The notes under the pieces are model-generated. The model was not told where the DNA came from. It saw only the letters and a program-made list of their open reading frames with translations, and searched no databases. Below are positions 1 to 7,722 of a DNA stretch of 33,371 bases, piece by piece. The stretch's first letter is position 1; each line of letters begins with the position of its first letter. Source of the DNA: a bacterium (GTDB lineage Bacteria; Bacillota_I; Bacilli_A; Acholeplasmatales; JAEDCM01); NCBI GenBank assembly GCA_024694145.1, contig JAILKD010000078.1, forward strand, positions 1-33,371. Reading direction: 5' to 3'. A program made the position numbers and the translations under genes.

Positions 1-190
1 TAGGCAAGAAATAAAAGGATTTAAAAGGTTTTTATTTAGACATTATGGTCGTCGTAAAATGAATAAAAATGTAAAAAGAATAAGAGGTCACTAACATTAG
101 TGACCTCTTATTCTTTTTACATTTTTATTCATTTTACGACGACCATAATGTCTAAATAAAAACCTTTTAAATCCTTTTATTTCTTGCCTA
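1..190. repeat. 94-bp perfect inverted repeat with 2-nt centre at window edge
   Basis: Bases 1-94 are the exact reverse complement of 97-190, separated only by CA at 95-96. The right arm carries the end of the transglutaminase-like gene, so the left arm re-encodes the same C-terminal residues (RQEIKGF...RIRGH, stop) on the plus strand. The inner part (about 80-111, A-rich / stem / T-rich) would by itself be a normal bidirectional terminator. A perfect arm reaching deep into coding sequence at the very end of the window is more typical of a snap-back or assembly chimera at a contig end than of a natural element. Confidence 0.95.
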
Positions 191-795
191 TGACTATTAA
201 ATAAAAGATCTGGATTATCATATATGCCAAAGTCCTGATTAATACCTTCGCTTTGAATATATGTGTTATTCTTGTTAAAATCAATAACTGGATTTTTAAA
301 ATCAGATACTGCTACACCATAACCAAAAAATCTTCCATCTACATTCTTAAACTTATCTTGTAAATGTGTTAAATATGGCTTATCTAGGATAAATCCTTCT
401 AATTCATACCAATTATTATCATAAAAAACTTCTACCCAACTATGTAATACATTATTAGGTGCCTTTTTATATACGAAGCCTGTCATAGCTCCTTGTTGTA
501 ATTTTTTATCAATAGTAAAACCATGTATTCTACAACTTATATTACAAGCTCTAAGTAAAGCCATAAATAATATACCTTTTGTATTACACTGTCCATATCC
601 ATCTTTTAATACTTTTGAGGCTTTAATTTTATCATCAATGTTATATCCAAAGAGTATTTCATCTCTAATATAGTTATAAATAGACTTTATTCTATCTAAT
701 TCCTCTAGTTTCATCCAAGATTTTTCATATATTAATTTTTGTATATTATCATTATCATAATCTAATAACTCAGTCTTCTCTAAGTATTTATTCAT
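97..795 (-). CDS. transglutaminase-like domain protein
   Basis: A 232-residue protein with a transglutaminase-like (papain-fold) core. The motif GYGQCNTKG puts the likely nucleophile at Cys70, LHSWVEVFYDNNWYELEG gives His118, and an acidic residue (Glu131 or Glu133) stands where Asp is usual. There is no signal peptide, so it is probably cytoplasmic. It starts inside the end of the P-type ATPase gene (8-nt overlap) and is therefore the last gene of the arsR-HMA-ATPase operon. Prokaryotic members are often peptidases or amidases rather than cross-linkers; the substrate is unknown. The basic C-terminal tail (RHYGRRKMNKNVKRIRGH) lies in the inverted repeat at the window edge, so the exact C-terminus and stop should be treated with caution. 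Confidence 0.8.
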   Translation of the reverse strand: MNKYLEKTELLDYDNDNIQKLIYEKSWMKLEELDRIKSIYNYIRDEILFGYNIDDKIKASKVLKDGYGQCNTKGILFMALLRACNISCRIHGFTIDKKLQQGAMTGFVYKKAPNNVLHSWVEVFYDNNWYELEGFILDKPYLTHLQDKFKNVDGRFFGYGVAVSDFKNPVIDFNKNNTYIQSEGINQDFGIYDNPDLLFNSHRQEIKGFKRFLFRHYGRRKMNKNVKRIRGH

Positions 796-2635
796 ATTTT
801 TTCATTCCTACTCTCATAGCATTTAAAATAGCTAGAATAGCAACACCAACATCAGCAAATACGGCAATCCACATATTAGTTATACCAAGTGCTGAAAGAA
901 TTAATACAGCTATTTTTACTCCAAGAGCAAATATAATATTTTCTATAACTACTCTCATAGTTTTTTTAGCTATTTTCTTTAATGTAATTAATCCACATAA
1001 ATCATCCTTCATTAAAACTATATCACTTGCTTCTATAGCGGCATCAGATCCTAATGCTCCCATAGCTATACCAATATTTGCACTAGCAAGTACTGGGGCA
1101 TCATTTATACCATCGCCAATAAAACATGTTAAACCAGTATTATTATTCATAATATTATTTAATTCTTCTACTTTATTTTGTGGAAGTAAAGATGCTTTAT
1201 AATCGCTTAAATTAAGCATTTCTTTAACATAAGATGCTTGTTTTTCATTATCTCCAGTAAGCATTATTGTCTTACTAAAGTTGTTTAGTGATTTAATTAC
1301 ATAACTTGATTCTTCTTTAATTTCATCAGTTATTAATATATAACCTAGATATTTATTATTTCTAGCAACATAAATTATAGTCCCTGCTTCATCTACTAAA
1401 TCAAAAGAAATATTATTTTCATCAAGTAATTTCTTATTACCACATAGAATTATTTCATCATTCTTTTTAGCTATTACACCCATACCACTAACATTAGTTA
1501 AAACATAACTATCATCTATTGTGTTATTAAAATATTCAACTATACTTCTAGCTATAGGGTGGCTACTATTATATTCTGCAATTGCTGCATATTTAATGAT
1601 TTCTTCTTTATTTTCATCTGGATATATTTTAGTTACTTTAAAGTTTCCTTTAGTAAGGGTTCCTGTTTTATCAAAAACAAATGTATTAACTTTATTAAAT
1701 TGCTCTAAGTAGTTAGAACCCTTAATTAAAATGCCACATTTGCTTGCTGCTCCAATACCACTAAAAAATGATAGAGGAATAGATATTACTAGTGCACAAG
1801 GACAAGATACAACTAAGAAGTTTAAGGCTCTATAAAGCCATTCTTTGTAATCACTTGTAATTATTCCAGGTATTAAGAATAATAATAGTGCTAAAAGACA
1901 AACTATAGGTGTATAAAACTTTGCAAACTTAGTTATAAAGTTCTCATATTTAGCTTTTTGACTTGTCGCATTTTCTACTAAATCAAGTATTTTAGAAGCT
2001 GTTGAATCATAAAATTCCTTTTCTACTTTTACCTCTATTTGACTAGTAATATTAACACAACCACTAACAACTAAATCATTAGCGAATGCATCTTTTGGAA
2101 GTGATTCACCTGTTAAACTTTTAGTATCAAGACTAGTTTCTCCTTTAATAATTATTCCATCTAAAGGTATTCTTTCACCTGGTTTAACTAAAATAATATC
2201 TCCAACTTTGACTTCTTCAGGATCAACAGTCCTAAATTCACCATCAACAAGCAAGTTTGCATAATCAGGTCTAATATCCATCAAACTTGAAATAGACTTT
2301 CTACTTCTATTAACTGCATAATCTTGGAAATATTCTCCTATTTGATAGAATAGTAATACCGCAACTGCTTCACTAAAAGCAAATATAGCATAAGCTCCTA
2401 TTGTTGCTACACACATCAAGAAATTTTCATCAAATATTTGACCATGACATATATTTCTTATTGCTTTAAAAATAATGTCATAACCAATAATTAAATAAAC
2501 TACTAAATATAGACAAAATGGTAGAATTGGAAAATCCATTTCAACAACAGATTCTAAATCTATTATTTTATCTACAGTAAATAAACTAAAAAATAAGATT
2601 AAAGATATAATAATTCTTATTAATCTTTTCTTCAT
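788..2635 (-). CDS. P1B-type heavy-metal-translocating ATPase (Zn/Cd/Pb type)
   Basis: A 615-residue inner-membrane ATPase that probably exports Zn2+, Cd2+ or Pb2+. Visible motifs: actuator TGES near 175-178, the membrane metal site SCPCALV with CPC at 278-280, phosphorylation motif DKTGTLTKG (Asp322), the SSHP nucleotide-domain motif, and GDGINDAP in the hinge. A Lys in GVKIAVL and the Asp of FADVGVAIL in the last membrane helices are the P1B-2 signature, which argues against copper. The usual N-terminal HMA domain is absent and is supplied by the separate gene immediately upstream, whose TAA overlaps this ATG (TAATG). Expression is expected to follow the ArsR-family gene at the head of the operon. 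CadA or ZntA would be the nearest named relatives; the metal is inferred from motifs only. Confidence 0.93.
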   Translation of the reverse strand: MKKRLIRIIISLILFFSLFTVDKIIDLESVVEMDFPILPFCLYLVVYLIIGYDIIFKAIRNICHGQIFDENFLMCVATIGAYAIFAFSEAVAVLLFYQIGEYFQDYAVNRSRKSISSLMDIRPDYANLLVDGEFRTVDPEEVKVGDIILVKPGERIPLDGIIIKGETSLDTKSLTGESLPKDAFANDLVVSGCVNITSQIEVKVEKEFYDSTASKILDLVENATSQKAKYENFITKFAKFYTPIVCLLALLLFLIPGIITSDYKEWLYRALNFLVVSCPCALVISIPLSFFSGIGAASKCGILIKGSNYLEQFNKVNTFVFDKTGTLTKGNFKVTKIYPDENKEEIIKYAAIAEYNSSHPIARSIVEYFNNTIDDSYVLTNVSGMGVIAKKNDEIILCGNKKLLDENNISFDLVDEAGTIIYVARNNKYLGYILITDEIKEESSYVIKSLNNFSKTIMLTGDNEKQASYVKEMLNLSDYKASLLPQNKVEELNNIMNNNTGLTCFIGDGINDAPVLASANIGIAMGALGSDAAIEASDIVLMKDDLCGLITLKKIAKKTMRVVIENIIFALGVKIAVLILSALGITNMWIAVFADVGVAILAILNAMRVGMKKYE

Positions 2636-2853
2636 TATCTTTTAACCTTACAGTCTGGTTCTATTTTTTTGATTGTTTTTTCAACTTCATTCATGACTTC
2701 ATCAAAAATATCATCATTAATATCAATAGTTATTTTTTGCATCATGAAGTTTATACTACAACTATTTACTCCTTTAATCTTATTAATTCCACGTTCCATT
2801 TTTGCAGCACAATTTGCACAATCTAAATCAATTAATCTAAAACTCTTTTGCAT
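2635..2853 (-). CDS. stand-alone heavy-metal-associated (HMA) domain protein
   Basis: A 72-residue ferredoxin-like HMA domain. LIDLDCANCAAKMERGI contains the metal-binding DCxxC loop, followed by GVNSCSINF and the strand QKITIDI. The start is set at the ATG at 2853, preceded by AGGAGG, which overlaps the stop codon of the ArsR gene; a longer reading from an upstream ATG has no SD. It overlaps the ATPase start by one base. In most CadA-type pumps this domain is fused to the ATPase N-terminus; here it is a separate chain that may deliver metal to the pump or act as a detached regulatory domain. CopZ-like copper chaperones are an alternative by fold, but the partner pump has P1B-2 rather than copper-type features. 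Confidence 0.88.
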   Translation of the reverse strand: MQKSFRLIDLDCANCAAKMERGINKIKGVNSCSINFMMQKITIDINDDIFDEVMNEVEKTIKKIEPDCKVKR

Positions 2854-2863
2854 ATATATCCTC

Positions 2864-3175
2864 CTATTCATTAATGTGGTCTAATCCACACTCAATTATT
2901 TTTTCAACATGATCATCATCTAAACTATAATAGACTTCTTTTCCTTGTTTTCTTGATTTAATCAAAAAAGCATTCTTTAAAATTCTAAGTTGATGACTAA
3001 CAGCGGATAACGTCATATTAAGTGCTTCTGCAATATCGTTAACACATAATTCGCTTACCTTTAAACATGAAAGTATTCTTATACGTGTTGAATCTCCAAA
3101 CACTTTGAATAATTCAGCTAAATCATATAGTGAATCTTCATTAGGTAATTCTTTTTTTATTTCTTCTACTGACAT
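2864..3175 (-). CDS. ArsR/SmtB-family metal-sensing repressor
   Basis: A 103-residue winged-helix repressor. The ATG at 3175 is chosen because AAGGAGTGA lies just upstream; a longer TTG-started reading would run through the promoter and operator. The helix-turn-helix is in ELCVNDIAEALNMTLSAVSHQLRIL, and the wing in KQGKEVYYSL. The C-terminal helix has D87-x-H89 and H100-x-x-E103, the spacing of the alpha-5 zinc site of CzrA/SmtB-type sensors with Glu in place of the final His. The ELCVCD-type alpha-3 site of CadC is present only as ELCVND, a single Cys, so zinc/cobalt sensing through alpha-5 is the better guess. First gene of the operon, probably autoregulated through the inverted repeat between its promoter and RBS. 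Confidence 0.92.
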   Translation of the reverse strand: MSVEEIKKELPNEDSLYDLAELFKVFGDSTRIRILSCLKVSELCVNDIAEALNMTLSAVSHQLRILKNAFLIKSRKQGKEVYYSLDDDHVEKIIECGLDHINE

Positions 3176-3192
3176 ATTATCACTCCTTACAC

Positions 3193-3208
3193 TTGAACGT
3201 TTATTCAA
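3193..3208. promoter_or_regulatory. putative ArsR-family operator
   Basis: TTGAA-N6-TTCAA inverted repeat between the -10 box and the RBS of the ArsR gene, with a further GTTCAA half-site beside it (3211-3216). Sites of this kind just downstream of the -10 are typical for SmtB/CzrA-type repressors. Operator identity is inferred from position and symmetry. Confidence 0.6.
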
Positions 3209-3220
3209 CTGTTCAACTAT

Positions 3221-3248
3221 ATTATAACGCAATAAATAAAAAATGCAA
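3221..3248 (-). promoter_or_regulatory. promoter of the metal operon
   Basis: Read on the minus strand: TTGCAT (3243-3248), 16-nt spacer, TATAAT (3221-3226). The -35 box lies inside the stem of the terminator of the preceding DUF2156 gene. Confidence 0.65.
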
Positions 3249-3267
3249 GATGTTTTCTTGCATTATT
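3239..3267 (-). terminator. intrinsic terminator of the DUF2156 gene
   Basis: Minus strand: stem AATGCAAG / CTTGCATT around a 7-nt loop, then a T-rich tail. The TAA stop of the DUF2156 gene is at the base of the stem. Confidence 0.8.
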
Positions 3268-4078
3268 TTGTAAAATATTTTTTATAATAAGTTACAGGGT
3301 AATAACTTCTTTTTGCTTTTCTAAGTCCTTCAAACCCTGCATCATCTTGTCTATTAATATATTTAATATTATAGTTTTCTAACATATATTTAGAATATAA
3401 ATTATTAATTACTTGATAAACTCCCTTATATTCTATATTAGCTTTTTCTATATGAACATGTAATATATCAAATAGAATTTCTCCAACAGTAAAAGCAACA
3501 ACTCTTTTATCTACTCTTAGAAGCATCCCAATAAAGTTAAATTTATCATAATGCTTTAACATTTCTAATGCCATATTAGCCTCATATATAGCCATTTTCT
3601 CAACAGGTCTAGTTAAATTAGAATATTCATTTATAATATCTTTAATATTATCTTTATTAATTATTTCAAAAGAATAATTAGGATATAAATTATTAAAGTT
3701 TTTAATATGATCTTTTTTCTTATCATATTTCTTATCAGTTAGATAAGCTAAATCCACTGCATTATATACATAATCTTTTCTAAAATCTATTTCTTCTACT
3801 TCTTTATTTTTAAATAAACTTAAATATTGTTCAGGAATTAGTGTTATTTTATTATTCTTTAATGCATCAAGTGCTTTTTGGTAATCACCTAATGGAAATA
3901 AATATCCATCATCTGATTTTATTATTAAATAATCATTAGTATAGCATATTTCATATCCATAAAAATCCTTCCACATAAATATGGCCCCAACAGTTAAATC
4001 AGATATGTAATAGTTGTTCATAGATACAAATTTTTTTATTATGTCTAAATCTTTACATGTTATTTTCTTGAAACTCAT
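3263..4078 (-). CDS. DUF2156 (GNAT-fold) domain protein
   Basis: A 271-residue DUF2156 protein, the fold shared with the C-terminal domain of phosphatidylglycerol lysyltransferase (MprF) and related to GNAT acyltransferases. Family features: VGAIFMWKDFYGYEI near the N-terminus, DDGYLFPLG, and the C-terminal signature YINRQDDAGFEGLRKAKRSYYPV. No membrane segment, so this is the soluble stand-alone form, not a flippase-linked aminoacyl-lipid synthase. The N-terminus matches the family, yet the ATG sits only a few bases after the T-run of the yebC terminator and has no recognisable SD. It may be translated from readthrough mRNA or a weakly leadered transcript. Substrate unknown. Confidence 0.82.
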   Translation of the reverse strand: MSFKKITCKDLDIIKKFVSMNNYYISDLTVGAIFMWKDFYGYEICYTNDYLIIKSDDGYLFPLGDYQKALDALKNNKITLIPEQYLSLFKNKEVEEIDFRKDYVYNAVDLAYLTDKKYDKKKDHIKNFNNLYPNYSFEIINKDNIKDIINEYSNLTRPVEKMAIYEANMALEMLKHYDKFNFIGMLLRVDKRVVAFTVGEILFDILHVHIEKANIEYKGVYQVINNLYSKYMLENYNIKYINRQDDAGFEGLRKAKRSYYPVTYYKKYFTK

Positions 4079-4082
4079 TTTT

Positions 4083-4115
4083 TAAACAAAAAAAGTCCAG
4101 ATAAATCTAGACTAT
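4083..4115 (-). terminator. intrinsic terminator of yebC
   Basis: Minus strand: AGTCTAGAT / ATCTGGACT stem (one G-T pair), 2-nt apparent loop, then seven T. It begins at the TAG stop of yebC. Confidence 0.8.
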
Positions 4116-4849
4116 TCTTCTTCCTCTACTACAGGCATATTTACATTGTGATATACATCTTGAACATCTTCATTATCTTCAAGCATATCTAAGAATCTTT
4201 GGAACTTTTCCATTTGTTCATCATCTAGATCTACATAATCATTAGGTGTCCATGTGATTTTATCATCTTCGAATTTGATTTCAGGATCTGCATCTGTTAA
4301 AGCAGTTCTAACTGCGTTATAAGCTTCTGGTTTAGCAGTAACTGTAACCCATCCATCTTCATCAACTGTAACTTCATCAACATCACAATCAGCCATTAAA
4401 AGAATTTCAAGTACTTCATCTTCTGTTTTTCCTTCAAAAGTGAAGATTGATTGATTCTTGAAGCTATGAGCTGCACAACCAGGTACACCCATTTTAATTC
4501 CACATTTTGAGAAAATTGTTGGAATTGTAGCTGCTGTTCTATTTCCATTATCAGTTAAACAGTCAACAATAACCATTGAGTTATTGTGTCCGAAACCTTC
4601 AAATCTTTTGTAGATATATGATTCAGCTGATCCACCAGCTGCCTTTTCTATTGCTCTTTTAATAACATCTGCAGGAACTTGATCTTTTTTAGCTCTAGCA
4701 ACAACACCTCTTAAAGCAAGGTTGTTTACTGGATCAGGGTTTCCTTTAGCTGCCATATATAATTCTTTTCCATATTTTGCATATAATTTTGATTTTGCTG
4801 CGGCTGTCTTTGCCATTGATGCAGCACGTACTTCATGTGCTCTTCCCAT
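4112..4849 (-). CDS. yebC: YebC/PmpR family protein
   Basis: A 245-residue YebC-family protein. The ATG at 4849 is supported by AGAAAGGA upstream and by the family N-terminus MGRAHEVRAASMAKTAA; a longer reading adds 15 unlikely residues. Other hallmarks: VPADVIKRAIEKAAGG, YEGFG-type loop (FEGFGHNNSMVIVDCLTDN), the acidic second domain, and the C-terminal LEDNEDVQDVYHNV. The family was long annotated as transcriptional regulators; recent work on bacterial YebC and mitochondrial TACO1 supports a ribosome-associated role easing translation of proline-rich stretches. The MGRAHEVR start is typical of a subfamily common in Bacillota. It has its own consensus promoter and an intrinsic terminator. 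Confidence 0.95.
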   Translation of the reverse strand: MGRAHEVRAASMAKTAAAKSKLYAKYGKELYMAAKGNPDPVNNLALRGVVARAKKDQVPADVIKRAIEKAAGGSAESYIYKRFEGFGHNNSMVIVDCLTDNGNRTAATIPTIFSKCGIKMGVPGCAAHSFKNQSIFTFEGKTEDEVLEILLMADCDVDEVTVDEDGWVTVTAKPEAYNAVRTALTDADPEIKFEDDKITWTPNDYVDLDDEQMEKFQRFLDMLEDNEDVQDVYHNVNMPVVEEEE

Positions 4850-4885
4850 TAATAACACTGTCCTTTCTAATTTTAATACATTAAG

Positions 4886-4914
4886 ATTATACAAAAAAAA
4901 GACTTATATTTCAA
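4886..4914 (-). promoter_or_regulatory. yebC promoter
   Basis: Minus strand: TTGAAA (4909-4914), 17-nt spacer containing eight consecutive T, TATAAT (4886-4891). A near-consensus housekeeping sigma promoter. Confidence 0.75.
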
Positions 4915-4969
4915 GATTTAATTATTATATATTTTAGTAAATATATATATTAATATAAGACTTTTTTTA
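4893..4969. repeat. long AT-rich imperfect inverted repeat between yebC and rlmI
   Basis: About 4893-4910 pairs with 4952-4969 with one internal mismatch, enclosing about 40 bases of almost pure A/T. The left arm overlaps the yebC promoter spacer and the right arm touches the rlmI stop. It may stand in for a terminator after rlmI or form a cruciform; no GC-rich stem is present. Confidence 0.55.
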
Positions 4970-6139
4970 TTGTACTCTTAAAATTATACATTTTAAATAT
5001 AATTGTTCTTCTGAATTCATTAGTGATGGATGATCAGGAGATTGTATTCTAAAATCTATAAATTGTACTTTTCTTTTTGAATCATGTATAGCATCTTTTA
5101 GCATATCCATAAATAAATTTGGTGTCATGTGCTGACTACAACTAAATGTTAATAAGTATCCACCACTTTTTATCATTTTTAAAGCTTGTAGATTTATTTC
5201 CTTATATCCTTTGTATGCTTTTTTTACTGAATCCTTATTTTTTGTGAAGGCAGGGGGATCAAGAACGATAGTATCAAAATAATTAAAATATTTATTATCT
5301 CTTAAGACATTAAAAGTGTCTTCACAAACTACCTTCATTTGATTAAAATTATTAAGTTTAGCATTGACTAAAATGTCATCACATGCTTTTTTAGATATAT
5401 CTACTGCACATACTTCTTTAGCTCCATATTTACATGCATGTAGTGCAAACCCACCGACATTTGAAAAGCAATCTAAAACAACTTTATCTTTAGCATATAA
5501 CCTAATAATATCTCTATTAAACTTTTGATCTAAGAAATATCCTGTTTTTTGGCCGTTTTCAACATCAACAATAAACTTTATACCATTTTCAATAACTTCA
5601 ATTCTAGGATTAAATTCATTATACAAGAATCCTTTTTTTATTTCTAAGCCTTCCTTATGTCTAACTTCAACATCTCCGCGCTCATATATTCCCTTACAAT
5701 TAGTTTCTTCAACTAATATTTTCACTAGCATATCTTTTATTTTATCCATTCCTAAGCTTAAGAACTGAACTGATAAATAATCTGCATATTTATCAACAAT
5801 TAAACCAGGAAGAAAGTCCGCTTCGGCAAAAATAAGTCTATAACAATTTGAATTATTTAAATTCATATTAGTTCTATGACTTATTGCATATTTAATTCTA
5901 TTTCTAAAAAATGATTCATCAATTATTTCATTTTCATCAAGTGATAATATTCTAACCATTATTTTACTAATAGTGTTAATAAAACCATATGCAATGAAGT
6001 TACCTTCAAAGCTTAATACTTTAACAACTTCACCATTAACAATATTACCATTAAAATGATTTACCTCGTTATTAAATACCCAAGGAAATCCATCTAATTT
6101 TTCTTTTTCTTCATTTTTATTTAAGTATACTTCAAGCAT
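4967..6139 (-). CDS. rlmI: RlmI-type 23S rRNA (cytosine-C5) methyltransferase
   Basis: A 390-residue class I SAM-dependent RNA methyltransferase with an N-terminal PUA-like domain (about 1-75), a central region with FAEADFLPGLIVDKY, and a C-terminal Rossmann domain. Visible motifs: GQKTGYFLDQKFNR, VLDCFSNVGGFALHA (SAM loop), EVCAVDIS, the catalytic-loop motif DPPAF, and SCSQHM. The length matches E. coli RlmI (396), which methylates C1962 of 23S rRNA; the same site here is inferred from family membership. RBS AAGGAGA precedes the ATG. It follows the GH43 gene by 21 bases with no terminator between and is probably co-transcribed with it. Confidence 0.92.
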   Translation of the reverse strand: MLEVYLNKNEEKEKLDGFPWVFNNEVNHFNGNIVNGEVVKVLSFEGNFIAYGFINTISKIMVRILSLDENEIIDESFFRNRIKYAISHRTNMNLNNSNCYRLIFAEADFLPGLIVDKYADYLSVQFLSLGMDKIKDMLVKILVEETNCKGIYERGDVEVRHKEGLEIKKGFLYNEFNPRIEVIENGIKFIVDVENGQKTGYFLDQKFNRDIIRLYAKDKVVLDCFSNVGGFALHACKYGAKEVCAVDISKKACDDILVNAKLNNFNQMKVVCEDTFNVLRDNKYFNYFDTIVLDPPAFTKNKDSVKKAYKGYKEINLQALKMIKSGGYLLTFSCSQHMTPNLFMDMLKDAIHDSKRKVQFIDFRIQSPDHPSLMNSEEQLYLKCIILRVQ

Positions 6140-6160
6140 AATAAATCTCCTTGTTAAGCA

Positions 6161-7645
6161 CTAAAATGCTATATCTAATAAATCAAGCAATCCATCAATT
6201 TCAAAATACAAATATAGTGGTCTAGTTCCATCTTGGAAGTTAATATCTATTATTAGTGTTGTAAAATCACTTACTGGGTTAATCTTAATCTTCTTTATAA
6301 ACTTATTAGGTAAATCATTACTAATATTAACAAACCCATGAGCTAGTCCTCTATAAGTTATTTTTAATTTTTTATTGTGGTTAAAATCAAAATATTTAAA
6401 ACCTATCAATGTTTTATCAGTTATTTCACTAATAAAACGTAGTTCTTTTTCATTATTAACATTCGGAAAATGTTCAGTAAATATTTTGTTTGATCCATGA
6501 GGCATTTTACCATTAGTTATATTACATGCAATACATGCACTATATTTTCCTTTTGCCTCAAGAGCTGCTCCATTTAATCCACATGATGTAATTTCAACTT
6601 GATTAAATGTGCCATCTTTATTCATTTTTATTTCTTCAGCACATGCTTGTCTACTATAATCAGATTTATGAGTTAACCTATGATAAAAAATATAATATTT
6701 ACCATTAATATATTCAACAGAACCATGTGTTGTACCTGTCATATTTAATCTATTTTCTTCTTTTCTTCTATTTAAACCAATATCACCATTAGATACTAAA
6801 GTTCCTTTAAATACAAAGTCTTTATCAGGATAATTACTCATCGCATAACACAATTCATGATTTTGTTTAGATGAATATATAAAATAATACTTATTATTGA
6901 ATTTTCTAATTGATGAGCCTTCAAAAAATGGATGTGCTTCAAATTTAGTACCTTTAGTATTATATGGAATAATATGTTTTGGCTTTTCTTTTACAGTAAT
7001 CATATCATCCTCAAGTATTGCCATAACCGCACCATTAACACTATCAGCTTTTGCATATTCAATTATTTCTTCTTTTGTTTTGCCAAACATATTAGCTTCT
7101 AAGGTTATTAATTCATCATTTTTTAAGAAGCTTTCTAGGCTTTCTTCATAATCATATTGAGTACCATAATATAGTCTAATTACGCCATTATCGTTTATTA
7201 CAGCTGGATCAAATGGAACATAATCTAGCATAAGACTACCATCTTTATGCTTTACAAAACCAACAAACTTAAATGGCCCATATGGCTTATTACTAGATGC
7301 AACACTTATAGGTCCAAAGTAACCACCTACACCACGATAACCACTCATTGCGTAATATAAATAATATAACCCATCATTACCCTTTACGCAATCAGGTGCA
7401 TACATATAAGGACGTTCTTTAAAATTTGGATCGTTTTTAGCATCATAGCTTATTCCTTCATATTTCCAATTTTTTAAATCAGTAATACTTGCTGAATAGA
7501 CGCAATAATCCCTCATACAGAAAGTATCTCCTGCTTCCATGTCATGTGAACCATATAAATAAACTCTATTTCCAAATACATGTGGTTCACCATCTGGAAT
7601 ATATTCATTTAAAGGCAAAAAAGGATTAAAAACTTGTTTTCTCAT
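6161..7645 (-). CDS. glycoside hydrolase family 43 enzyme
   Basis: A 494-residue GH43 five-bladed beta-propeller glycosidase with a C-terminal beta-rich accessory region (about 370-494). Candidate catalytic residues by position: Asp18 (IPDGEPHVFGNRVYLYGSHD), Asp146 (VPFDPAV) and Glu242 (FEGSSIRK). No signal peptide or anchor, so it probably cleaves imported oligosaccharides in the cytoplasm. GH43 activities include beta-xylosidase and alpha-L-arabinofuranosidase; the specificity cannot be read here. No sugar transporter or regulator lies beside it, which is unusual for a carbohydrate gene. RBS AAGGACG precedes the ATG. A -10-like TATAAT lies near 7674-7679 without a clear -35. Confidence 0.9.
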   Translation of the reverse strand: MRKQVFNPFLPLNEYIPDGEPHVFGNRVYLYGSHDMEAGDTFCMRDYCVYSASITDLKNWKYEGISYDAKNDPNFKERPYMYAPDCVKGNDGLYYLYYAMSGYRGVGGYFGPISVASSNKPYGPFKFVGFVKHKDGSLMLDYVPFDPAVINDNGVIRLYYGTQYDYEESLESFLKNDELITLEANMFGKTKEEIIEYAKADSVNGAVMAILEDDMITVKEKPKHIIPYNTKGTKFEAHPFFEGSSIRKFNNKYYFIYSSKQNHELCYAMSNYPDKDFVFKGTLVSNGDIGLNRRKEENRLNMTGTTHGSVEYINGKYYIFYHRLTHKSDYSRQACAEEIKMNKDGTFNQVEITSCGLNGAALEAKGKYSACIACNITNGKMPHGSNKIFTEHFPNVNNEKELRFISEITDKTLIGFKYFDFNHNKKLKITYRGLAHGFVNISNDLPNKFIKKIKINPVSDFTTLIIDINFQDGTRPLYLYFEIDGLLDLLDIAF

Positions 7646-7693
7646 AATATCACGTCCTTAATAATATAATTATATTATATGCTTATTTATAGT

Positions 7694-7722
7694 AAAAAAA
7701 AAGAAGCATTTTAAATGCTTCC
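7694..7722 (-). terminator. intrinsic terminator of small membrane protein gene
   Basis: Minus strand: palindromic stem GAAGCATTTAAAATGCTTC (7703-7721) followed by nine T. It abuts the stop codon of the 7722-8099 gene. Confidence 0.9.

Noticed and set aside
3176-3232. TTG-started extension of the ArsR protein
   Set aside because: It would translate the operator and -10 region; an ATG with AAGGAGTGA is present at 3175.
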